From: Clostridia bacterium
GTDB lineage: Bacteria; Bacillota; Clostridia; TANB77; CAG-465
Assembly (NCBI GenBank): GCA_017536445.1
Contig: JAFXHJ010000003.1
Coordinates: 1-64,000 of the forward strand
Reading direction: 5' to 3'
Length of the DNA: 64,000 nucleotides
The position numbers and the translations under genes were made by a program. Each line of letters begins with the position of its first letter. Within the stretch, counting starts at the first letter, position 1. Below, piece by piece: positions 36,939 through 43,549 of the stretch. The notes beneath the pieces are model-generated. The model was not told where the DNA came from. It searched no databases and saw nothing but the letters and a program-made list of their open reading frames with translations.

Positions 36939-36988
36939 TTGACTTTACCCCACTTCTGTGGTAATATTACTGTGTTAAGTGGGGTAAA
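36939..36988 (+). promoter_or_regulatory. tagO promoter inside a 12-bp inverted repeat with TAATATTAC loop
   Basis: TTTACCCCACTT (36944-36955) and AAGTGGGGTAAA (36977-36988) form a perfect 12-bp inverted repeat around a 21-nt centre. The sequence also fits a promoter: TTGACT, 17 bp, TAATAT (36939-36967). The centre holds GTAATATTAC, itself a palindrome. It is the only strong signal in the 250 bp between the divergent flippase and tagO genes. A repressor operator is the simplest reading. Confidence 0.75.
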
Positions 36989-37052
36989 CACACATTAATA
37001 TATATGTGCTAAATTAAAATATAGAATAGGCACGTATTATGGAGAGTGAAAT

Positions 37053-38153
37053 ATGAGAGAATATATAATATATGGGGCACTAACTTTATTATCATTTTTA
37101 GTTAGTTATTTTACAGTGCCATTTGCAATTAAATTTGCAAAGAAAATGGGGATTATAGACAACCCAAAACAAGATGATAGAAGGGTACATAAAGAACCTA
37201 CACCGCGTGTTGGTGGTATAGCAATGGTTGCTGGTATGGCAGTAACAATAATTGTATTTTGTATTTTATGTTTAATATTTAATATGGAAATAAACACAAA
37301 ATTAATTGGATATTCATTAGGTGGTTTAATTATCGTTACAATGGGATTTGTAGATGATATGAAAAACCTAAGACCGCTTTATAAATTTTTATTCCAATTA
37401 ATTGCGGGAATGGTAATATACGTATTTGGAATAAGTATAGCAGGAGTAAAAATACCATTCATACATCCACATATAATAGATTTTGGTTTGTGGTCGTTCC
37501 CATTAACTCTAGCATGGGTTTTAGGAATAACAAACGCTGTAAACTTAATTGATGGATTAGATGGGTTGGCCGCTGGTATTTCAGCAATAGCAAGCATCTC
37601 ATTGCTAGTAATATTCTCATTAGTAGGAGCAGGAATGGAAGTTATAGTAATAACTTTAGCACTAGCAGGAGCAACAATAGGATTTTTACCATACAATTTT
37701 AATCCAGCAAAAACATTTATGGGTGATACAGGATCAAACTTCTTAGGATTTACATTATCTACAGTATCTATTATGGGTATGGCGAAAGGATATACAATTT
37801 TAGCAATAGTAACACCAATAATTGTTTGTGGAGTTCCGGTATTTGATATGTTATTTGCAATAGTAAGAAGACTTGCAAAACATCAAAAAATAACAGCTCC
37901 AGATAAAGGACATATACATCATAGATTATTAAAACATGGTTTTTCACAAAAGCAAGCAGTATTAATACTTTATGGCTTAACAAGTATTTTAGGAATTATA
38001 GCAGTAACATTAGTAAGTGGATTTACAGTACAAGGAATAATTTGTATTGTAGTGGCTATAATAATATGGGCAATAGGTTATATATATAACGATATGAAAG
38101 TAAGAAGAAGTACGATGATTCCAGAGGAAACATCGAAAGAAGATAAAGTTTAG
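37053..38153 (+). CDS. tagO: Undecaprenyl-phosphate GlcNAc-1-phosphate transferase (TagO/WecA type)
   Basis: A 366-residue polytopic enzyme with about 11 membrane segments and the family motifs GFVDDMKNLRP (about 91-101), NLIDGLDGLAAG (about 164-175), FMGDTGSNFLG and the cytoplasmic HIHHRLLKHG. It moves GlcNAc-1-phosphate to undecaprenyl phosphate, the first step of wall teichoic acid and similar glycopolymers. MraY is excluded by the HIHHRL loop. The downstream glycopolymer genes are not in the window. Confidence 0.93.
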   Translation: MREYIIYGALTLLSFLVSYFTVPFAIKFAKKMGIIDNPKQDDRRVHKEPTPRVGGIAMVAGMAVTIIVFCILCLIFNMEINTKLIGYSLGGLIIVTMGFVDDMKNLRPLYKFLFQLIAGMVIYVFGISIAGVKIPFIHPHIIDFGLWSFPLTLAWVLGITNAVNLIDGLDGLAAGISAIASISLLVIFSLVGAGMEVIVITLALAGATIGFLPYNFNPAKTFMGDTGSNFLGFTLSTVSIMGMAKGYTILAIVTPIIVCGVPVFDMLFAIVRRLAKHQKITAPDKGHIHHRLLKHGFSQKQAVLILYGLTSILGIIAVTLVSGFTVQGIICIVVAIIIWAIGYIYNDMKVRRSTMIPEETSKEDKV

Positions 38154-38165
38154 GAGGAATAAAAG

Positions 38166-38615
38166 ATGGGATTAAAACAAGATTTAATGCAAGCACTGAA
38201 AGAAGCTATGCAAAATAAAGACACATTAAAAAAAGAAACAATAACAATGCTTAGAGCAGCAATACTTCAAGTAGAAAAAGATGGATTAAAAGAATTATCT
38301 GAAGCAGAAATGGGAACAATAGTTGCTAAAGAAGTTAAAAAGAGAAAAGAATCTATAGTAGATTTTGAAAAAGGTGGAAGACCAGATATTGTAGAACAAC
38401 TTAATAAAGAAATAGAAATATTATCTGTATACTTACCAGAACAATTATCTGAAGCAGAAATAACAAAGATGGTTGTAGAAGCTATAGCAGCAGTTGGTGC
38501 AACTGGAATGAAAGATATGGGTAAAGTAATGGGAAGCATTAGAGAAAAGACAGCTGGTAAAGCAGATGGCAAATTAGTATCAGATATAGTTAAAGCAGAA
38601 CTAGGAAAACTTTAA
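38166..38615 (+). CDS. yqeY: GatB/YqeY-domain protein
   Basis: A 149-residue protein with the YqeY pattern: LKQDLMQALKEAMQNKDTLKKETITMLRAA and SVYLPEQLSEAEITKMV. The domain resembles the tail of the GatB subunit of tRNA amidotransferase and may bind tRNA; the role of stand-alone YqeY is not established. It starts 12 bp after tagO with GGAGGAATA upstream. Confidence 0.94.
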   Translation: MGLKQDLMQALKEAMQNKDTLKKETITMLRAAILQVEKDGLKELSEAEMGTIVAKEVKKRKESIVDFEKGGRPDIVEQLNKEIEILSVYLPEQLSEAEITKMVVEAIAAVGATGMKDMGKVMGSIREKTAGKADGKLVSDIVKAELGKL

Positions 38616-38663
38616 TAGGCATAAGATATAAGAGGAAGTAAAACAAAACTAAAAGGAGCAAGT

Positions 38664-39908
38664 ATGAAAAATATAATTATTAGAAATAGTAATAGATTTA
38701 AGAGTGTTTTTGCACAAGTGAATTTGTTGTTACCATTAACAGCAGAGGATATGAGCAAGAATGCTCTTCTTGCTATGATGTTAAAAAAATCAAATAGCAA
38801 GTATAAAACAGAGAGAGAATTAGAAAGAAAATTAGCAGAGTTATACAACACATCATTTGGTGCAGGTGTAGGTAAAGTGGCAAATATGTACGATATAACC
38901 TTTGGTATAGAAATATTAAATGTTAAATATACAGGAAAAGAAGCATTAGACGAAGCTGTGGATATTCTTTGTACTGCAATTTGTGAACCGAATTTTGTAG
39001 ATGGTAAGTTTGACGAAAAAACATTTGAATTAGAAAAATCTAGCTTACTTGAAAGAATCGCAGAAGAAAAAGATAATAAGAAAAAATATGCATTAGACTC
39101 ATTAGAAAGAGAAATGTTTAAAGGAACAGATTATGGTTATCCTTTATATGGAACTGCTGAAGATGTGGTAAAAATAACTAACGAAGAATTAGTTAAACAT
39201 TATTACGATGTAATATCTAAAGCGGAAGTTGTAGTTGCTACTGTTGGTAATCTAGAAAATATGGATGGCTTAGCTGAGACTATACACACAAGAATATGTG
39301 GAAAGTGTGGAAAACATACAGTAGAATTTACACCACTTGTGGAACAAGCAATTAATAAAGAAATAGAGACAAAAGTAGAAGAACAAGATATAAATCAAAG
39401 TATAATTTGTATTGGCGCAAGAATTAAAGATGTTAAGACAGAAGATGTATATAAAGCACGTCTTTTTGATAACATTCTAGGTGGAACACCAGCAGCAAAA
39501 CTATTCCAAAATGTAAGAGAAAAAGAAAGCTTAGCGTATTTTGCAAAATCTATGTACAATATGTTCACAGCAAGCGTATGTATGTTTGCAGGAATAGCTC
39601 CAGAAAAATATGAAAAAGCTAAAGAAGTAATGCTAAAACAATTAGAAGATATAAAGTCTGGAAAGGTTTCAGATATAGAATTTAATGCAGCAAAAGAAAA
39701 CTTAATTTCTGCATATAAAGAAAAACAAGATTCTAAAGGCGGTCAAGCCAAAGGATTATTTAGTAATGAAATATACTTTGGTAGAACTGTAGATTTTGAC
39801 GAAATGATAGAAGAAATTTCTAAACTAACACTAGACGATGTGGTGGAAATTGCAAATAGAGTAGTGGTAACAAATATCTTCTTGTTAGGAGGTAAGGCAG
39901 ATGTTTAA
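38664..39908 (+). CDS. M16-family protein YfmF (EF-P modification partner, non-catalytic)
   Basis: A 414-residue M16 fold protein. The zinc motif HxxEH is absent at its normal place near the N terminus (residues about 45-60 read SNSKYKTERELERKLAELYN), and LFDNILGGTPAAKLFQNVREKESLAY matches the second-half substrate-binding signature. In Bacillus YmfF/YmfH are needed for the 5-aminopentanol modification of EF-P. It overlaps the next gene by 8 nt, which encodes the catalytic partner. The link to EF-P in this window is established for the family, not shown here. Confidence 0.88.
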   Translation: MKNIIIRNSNRFKSVFAQVNLLLPLTAEDMSKNALLAMMLKKSNSKYKTERELERKLAELYNTSFGAGVGKVANMYDITFGIEILNVKYTGKEALDEAVDILCTAICEPNFVDGKFDEKTFELEKSSLLERIAEEKDNKKKYALDSLEREMFKGTDYGYPLYGTAEDVVKITNEELVKHYYDVISKAEVVVATVGNLENMDGLAETIHTRICGKCGKHTVEFTPLVEQAINKEIETKVEEQDINQSIICIGARIKDVKTEDVYKARLFDNILGGTPAAKLFQNVREKESLAYFAKSMYNMFTASVCMFAGIAPEKYEKAKEVMLKQLEDIKSGKVSDIEFNAAKENLISAYKEKQDSKGGQAKGLFSNEIYFGRTVDFDEMIEEISKLTLDDVVEIANRVVVTNIFLLGGKADV

Positions 39909-41187
39909 AGTAGAGACAAACTTAAAAACAGGTGAAGAAATATACAAAAAGGTACTATCTAATGGTCTAAAGGTATATATTTGCAAGAAACCAGGATATA
40001 TTAAAAAAGTTGGAATGTATGGAACAGTATATGGTTCAATTGACAACGATTTCATAGATATAACAACAGGTGAAAGACTTAAAGTAGAAGATGGAATAGC
40101 TCACTTTTTAGAGCACAAGTTATTCGAACAAGAAGATGCAAATGCATTAGATGTATTTGCAAAAATGGGTGTAAGTTCAAATGCATATACTTCTTTTGAT
40201 CATACAGTATACTTCTATGAAACAAGTTCCAAACATAAAGAATGTTTAAATAAGTTATTAGAATTTGTAAATACGCCATATTTTACAGATGAAAATGTTG
40301 AAAAAGAAAAAGGAATAATAGCACAAGAATTGAAAATGTATGAAGATGAACCAAGTTCGGTAGCATATTATAACGTTTTAAGAGCAATGTATAAGAAGTT
40401 CCCGCTTAATGTAGATATTGGTGGAACAGTAGAATCTGTATATAGAATAGATAAAGAAGCGCTTTATTCATGCTACAATACATTCTATAATCCTGCTAAT
40501 ATGTTTGTTATAGTAATTGGCGATGTGGATGAAGTGGAAACAGTAAAGCAAATTGAAAGTTTCTTTAACAAAAATGTGAACAGAAAAACAGCTACAGTTG
40601 AAAGATTTATTTTAGAAGAGCCAAAAGAGATAGCAGAAAAGAGAATAGAAAAGAAACTTGATGTATATATGCCATATATTTGTATGGGATTTAAACATGA
40701 AAAACAAGATGGTAAGACAAATGCTAGAAATACAGTAATAATGGAAATAATAGATGATGTATGTTTCTCAGCGTTATCAGATTTCCATGAAAGAATGTTT
40801 AACAGCAAAATTATTACAGAACCAGTAGAAATTACATACGAATCTGGTAAAGAGTTTTCACATACAATACTATTTGCGGTTTCTAAAAAGCACGAGGAGT
40901 GTGAAAAAGAGATAAAAACATATTTTGAAGAATTAAGACAAAATGGAGTAGATAAAGAATTGTTTGAAATAGCAAAAAAGAAGAAACAAGGTGAACTTAT
41001 CTATGATGCTGAAAACTTTATGGAAATACATAGAACAGTAATAGATAGTATAATTCAAGATACAGATGTGTTTGAAATGGCAAATGCAATAAAAGATATA
41101 ACTAAAGAAGATGTAGACAATTTCATAAGAGAAAATTTAAGGGAAGATAATATGGTTATATCTAAAGTTAGAGAAAAGAAAAAATAA
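39901..41187 (+). CDS. M16-family metalloprotease YfmH
   Basis: A 428-residue M16 protease with the intact inverted zinc motif in GIAHFLEHKLFEQE (HFLEH, about residues 65-69) and the downstream Glu in EKEKGIIAQELKMYEDEP. It pairs with the non-catalytic upstream protein, like mitochondrial processing peptidase subunits. Family work in Bacillus links it to EF-P maturation. The operon tagO-yqeY-yfmF-yfmH ends at the terminator that follows. Confidence 0.92.
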   Translation: MFKVETNLKTGEEIYKKVLSNGLKVYICKKPGYIKKVGMYGTVYGSIDNDFIDITTGERLKVEDGIAHFLEHKLFEQEDANALDVFAKMGVSSNAYTSFDHTVYFYETSSKHKECLNKLLEFVNTPYFTDENVEKEKGIIAQELKMYEDEPSSVAYYNVLRAMYKKFPLNVDIGGTVESVYRIDKEALYSCYNTFYNPANMFVIVIGDVDEVETVKQIESFFNKNVNRKTATVERFILEEPKEIAEKRIEKKLDVYMPYICMGFKHEKQDGKTNARNTVIMEIIDDVCFSALSDFHERMFNSKIITEPVEITYESGKEFSHTILFAVSKKHEECEKEIKTYFEELRQNGVDKELFEIAKKKKQGELIYDAENFMEIHRTVIDSIIQDTDVFEMANAIKDITKEDVDNFIRENLREDNMVISKVREKKK

Positions 41188-41197
41188 AATTAATGAT

Positions 41198-41236
41198 AAT
41201 AAAAGCTCTATATTATAGGGTTTTTATTATTTTTTT
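41198..41236 (+). terminator. Terminator after yfmH
   Basis: AATAAAAGCTCTATA faces TATAGGGTTTTTATT with a G-U pair, followed by seven T. Confidence 0.75.
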
Positions 41237-41247
41237 ATCAAAATTAT

Positions 41248-41276
41248 TTGACAAATGCTAAACCGTAATGTATAAT
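41248..41276 (+). promoter_or_regulatory. Sigma-A promoter of the structured RNA
   Basis: TTGACA, 17 bp, TATAAT: a perfect consensus promoter with no reading frame downstream. Transcription would begin about 41283. Confidence 0.92.
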
Positions 41277-41282
41277 ATGACC

Positions 41283-41727
41283 CTACAAACAATTTAGTAG
41301 ATACTAACTATGTATCTTGTTGTATGTTAGAGTAGTGTTTTGAATGCGATTATTGCATGTGCCCGCGAAACCCGACCACGGGTAGTGTTATAGGTTAGTA
41401 GCGGCGAGCGAACGCTTGGCACTAGCTGGGTAATGAAACCTTAATCGGCGGCTAAGACCCGTTAGTAGAAACACAACTTTGATATAAATATGTTGGATAA
41501 TCTGATGTATCCGAAAGGACTTGGTTATTCAAGGTGAATGGCATAAGCGTGAAGGGTAAACGTGACATGTCAGCGGGGAAGACTGCAAAGATATACTATA
41601 TAACAAAACCGTCCGGAAGGATTTGTTACGAACTAGTATACTCCTCGTAGATGAAAAGGGGAAACCCACTCCTTATCTAACAGTCTATAAAGCGGGAAAG
41701 AGGCACACAGGCCTCTTTCTTTTTTTG
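41283..41727 (+). ncRNA. Large structured non-coding RNA, class not recognised
   Basis: About 445 nt between a perfect promoter and a clear terminator, with no plausible ORF and higher GC than its surroundings. Stems seen by eye include CCCG/CGGG (41370s-41390s), a long arm in which TATACTA and TAACAAA (from about 41591) pair with TTTGTTA and TAGTATA (to about 41641) over a GTCCGGAAGGA tip, and the terminator. Several AGTA/GAA pairs look like loop-E motifs. It lacks the RNase P, tmRNA, SRP and 6S hallmarks. Candidates to test are ornate classes such as ROOL, GOLLD, OLE or HEARO; I cannot assign one. Confidence 0.85.
41697..41727 (+). terminator. Terminator of the structured RNA
   Basis: AAAGAGGC (41697-41704) pairs with GCCTCTTT (41711-41718) over six bases, followed by C and seven T. 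Confidence 0.92.
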
Positions 41728-41733
41728 ACTAAA

Positions 41734-41740
41734 TGTCGAA
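41734..41740 (+). promoter_or_regulatory. Spo0A box upstream of the Spo0E-like gene
   Basis: TGTCGAA, the exact Spo0A-binding heptamer, about 50 bp upstream of the -35 of the following promoter. Confidence 0.6.
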
Positions 41741-41789
41741 ATATGCTGAAAAATAGCGAAACTTGCGGTCGATTGTTGGGTAAAAAATA

Positions 41790-41818
41790 TTGACACTGTA
41801 GAATAAAAATGTTATAAA
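41790..41818 (+). promoter_or_regulatory. Sigma-A promoter of the Spo0E-like gene
   Basis: TTGACA, 17 bp, TATAAA, 18 bp before the proposed start. Confidence 0.82.
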
Positions 41819-41835
41819 TTTGGTGTGAGGGATGA

Positions 41836-42012
41836 GTGAATAACATGCTAAACAAAATAAATATGCTAAGAGAAAAATTAGACAAACAAATTTTAGAGGA
41901 AAGACCGTATGATGAGATCTTAGAGACAAGTAGAGAAATCGACAGACTTTTAGTAGAATTTTATAAAGATAGTACTCCTATTAAGGAGTCTAGATTATTT
42001 TTGGTCAAATAA
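41836..42012 (+). CDS. Spo0E-like sporulation regulatory protein
   Basis: A 58-residue protein: NMLREKLDKQILEERPYDEILETSREIDRLLVEFYK resembles the two-helix Spo0E family, whose signature SQxLD appears as SREID. Spo0E proteins dephosphorylate Spo0A-P and delay sporulation. The GTG at 41836 is 5 nt from GAGG; the ATG at 41845 is the alternative. A sigma-A promoter and a Spo0A box lie upstream, which would make a feedback loop. It converges with and overlaps the next gene by 18 bp. Too short to be found by most length cut-offs. Confidence 0.78.
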   Translation: MNNMLNKINMLREKLDKQILEERPYDEILETSREIDRLLVEFYKDSTPIKESRLFLVK

Positions 42013-42345
42013 GATGATAGCTAGTATTATTACTATGCTATAATCTATTTGGTTTTCTTTAAACATAAAAAACAATGTTATAAGTATTATCAAGTCATCT
42101 ATATTAATACTTATACCAAACAATTCGACTCTGTCATTTGTTATAGAAAACGCATTGCTTTTTAATGGTTCATTAATATTATTATAATTGTCGTTCAATT
42201 CGTAAGGAGTTCTGTTATTATTTATTATTTCGTTTGTACTTTGTTCGTTTGAGAAAGCTCCATAGACGTGATTCATAGAGCACATATTATTCATATATGC
42301 TCTATTTGGATAATAAAAGGGATTATTATAAAAAGGGTAATACAT
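41995..42345 (-). CDS. Unknown Asn/Tyr-rich protein with C-terminal membrane segments
   Basis: A 116-residue protein. The first 70 residues are rich in Asn, Tyr and Met (MYYPFYNNPFYYPNRAYMNN), like spore-coat proteins, and the last 40 form two hydrophobic stretches (LIILITLFFMFKEN and YSIVIILAIILF). It is the last of three tightly packed minus-strand genes. I do not recognise a family. Composition and the neighbouring Spo0E-like gene hint at sporulation, but that is inference. Confidence 0.7.
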   Translation of the reverse strand: MYYPFYNNPFYYPNRAYMNNMCSMNHVYGAFSNEQSTNEIINNNRTPYELNDNYNNINEPLKSNAFSITNDRVELFGISINIDDLIILITLFFMFKENQIDYSIVIILAIILFDQK

Positions 42346-42347
42346 TT

Positions 42348-42794
42348 TTAATCACGATCCTTGCCATTAAATATATTAAAAGCTTTCATTACACCTAAAA
42401 GTGCTATGTATGTATCAATGTTTTTTTGTCTAGTTTCTCTTAAGAAAGGCTTTAGTGAAGAAAGTAGATTTTGTCTGGGGTCAGGATTGTTTATTCCGCT
42501 TAATACATTTTGGAATTTCATAATTGAACCTATATCTAAATTCCCTAATGCACCAAGAGGTGATGAACTGTTCGTATTCGAGTTTGCATTCATAGAATTA
42601 GTGGTTTTATCAGTATTTAACATGTCTACAATTTTTGAAATGTCTAAATTGTTTAGATTTGGGCTATTTATATTCTGTTTGGAAATATTTGTTTCTCCTG
42701 AGTTTGATTCATTCAATTTGCTTTGAATAGATGTAACAATGTCTAAAATGGGATTAGAAGTTTGATTCTCAACTTCTTTTATATCGTTGTTCAT
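42348..42794 (-). CDS. Unknown Asn/Ser-rich protein
   Basis: A 148-residue protein with an Asn/Ser/Thr-rich, probably disordered N-terminal two thirds (NMNANSNTNSSSPLG-like) and a conserved-looking helical tail DPRQNLLSSLKPFLRETRQKNIDTYIALLGVMKAF. Tails of this kind occur in small Clostridia proteins of unknown role. Its ATG overlaps the stop of the upstream small gene (ATGA) and two bases separate it from the downstream gene. Confidence 0.75.
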   Translation of the reverse strand: MNNDIKEVENQTSNPILDIVTSIQSKLNESNSGETNISKQNINSPNLNNLDISKIVDMLNTDKTTNSMNANSNTNSSSPLGALGNLDIGSIMKFQNVLSGINNPDPRQNLLSSLKPFLRETRQKNIDTYIALLGVMKAFNIFNGKDRD

Positions 42795-42964
42795 TTATTT
42801 GTTGTATTTTGTTCAGTGTTGTTAGTGCTCATACCGAGCATTCTTACTAAATTATTTAAATCATCTTTAGACATGTTTTTTACTATATTTGAAACTTGTT
42901 CCAATTTTTCCTTATCTACACCTGCTAGCATATTTAGCAAATTTGAATTTAACAGATTATTCAC
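42791..42964 (-). CDS. Small unknown helical protein
   Basis: A 57-residue frame starting GTG 6 nt after AAGGAGATGATTTT: NNLLNSNLLNMLAGVDKEKL, then VKNMSKDDLNNLVRMLGM and an Asn/Thr tail. The strong ribosome binding site and the ATGA overlap with the next gene support it as real. The Asn-rich tail resembles that of the next protein, so they may work together. It is first in its operon, divergent from the VirB4-Tad operon with only 63 bp between. Confidence 0.72.
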   Translation of the reverse strand: MNNLLNSNLLNMLAGVDKEKLEQVSNIVKNMSKDDLNNLVRMLGMSTNNTEQNTTNK

Positions 42965-43027
42965 AAAATCATCTCCTTATATCTATTTATTAAATTATAT
43001 GCAACAAACTCACAAAAGTTACAAGAG

Positions 43028-43549
43028 GTGATAATTATTTTAGGTAAATTTATAACAAGAGATATACAGAGTATGTATGGTTTGGAAGAAATAAAAGACG
43101 ATGGGGTAATTGTAGTTAACAAAAGAGAAATCGCAATTTATAAAGTAAATCCTGTAAATATTATAGCGTGGGATTTAGAAACAAAACAAAAAATAATTTC
43201 GTCATATATAGCTACCTTAAGAGGCATGTCAGATACATTTCAAATAGTTGTATCAAAAGAGAAAAGTACGCTTAAACAAGATATTGAACAGTATAAGAAA
43301 AGATTGTTGGAAGTAGAAAATTATGGGCTTAAAATTGCGCTTAAGAAGTACATAGAATATCTTCAGAAGATAGAAAATGAGAATGGAATATATGAGGTAA
43401 AACATTACTTAATTGTTGAAGTGAAGAATAATGAATTAGATGAAAATATTAGAAATACTTTTTCTAATATGAATGAATTTGGTATAGATATTAGAAAAAT
43501 AACAAGGAAGGCAGAGGTGCAAAATGTACTTCGAAAGGCGATGGAGTGA
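43028..43549 (+). CDS. Unknown first gene of the VirB4-Tad operon
   Basis: A 173-residue soluble protein: IKDDGVIVVNKREIAIYKVNPVNI, then a helical middle and FGIDIRKITRKAEVQNVLRK. The pattern (a beta-rich start asking for an input such as YKVNPVNIIAW, followed by a long helical hairpin) recalls the N-terminal portion of conjugation VirB4/TraC ATPases, so it may be a split-off N-terminal domain of the next gene. The start is unclear: the GTG at 43028 is within AGAGGTGAT, which could instead serve an ATT at 43037. It overlaps the next gene by GTGA. Confidence 0.72.
   Translation: MIIILGKFITRDIQSMYGLEEIKDDGVIVVNKREIAIYKVNPVNIIAWDLETKQKIISSYIATLRGMSDTFQIVVSKEKSTLKQDIEQYKKRLLEVENYGLKIALKKYIEYLQKIENENGIYEVKHYLIVEVKNNELDENIRNTFSNMNEFGIDIRKITRKAEVQNVLRKAME

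Noticed and set aside
41283-41727. RNase P RNA, tmRNA or a self-splicing intron as the identity of the large RNA
   Set aside because: The GAGGAAAGTCC and ACAGAA regions of RNase P, the tRNA-like ends of tmRNA and the domain V of group II or core P/Q/R/S elements of group I introns are not present.
41685-41929. Minus-strand frames crossing the terminator of the structured RNA and the Spo0E-like gene
   Set aside because: They cross a terminator and a promoter, have no ribosome binding site, and the plus-strand reading explains the region.
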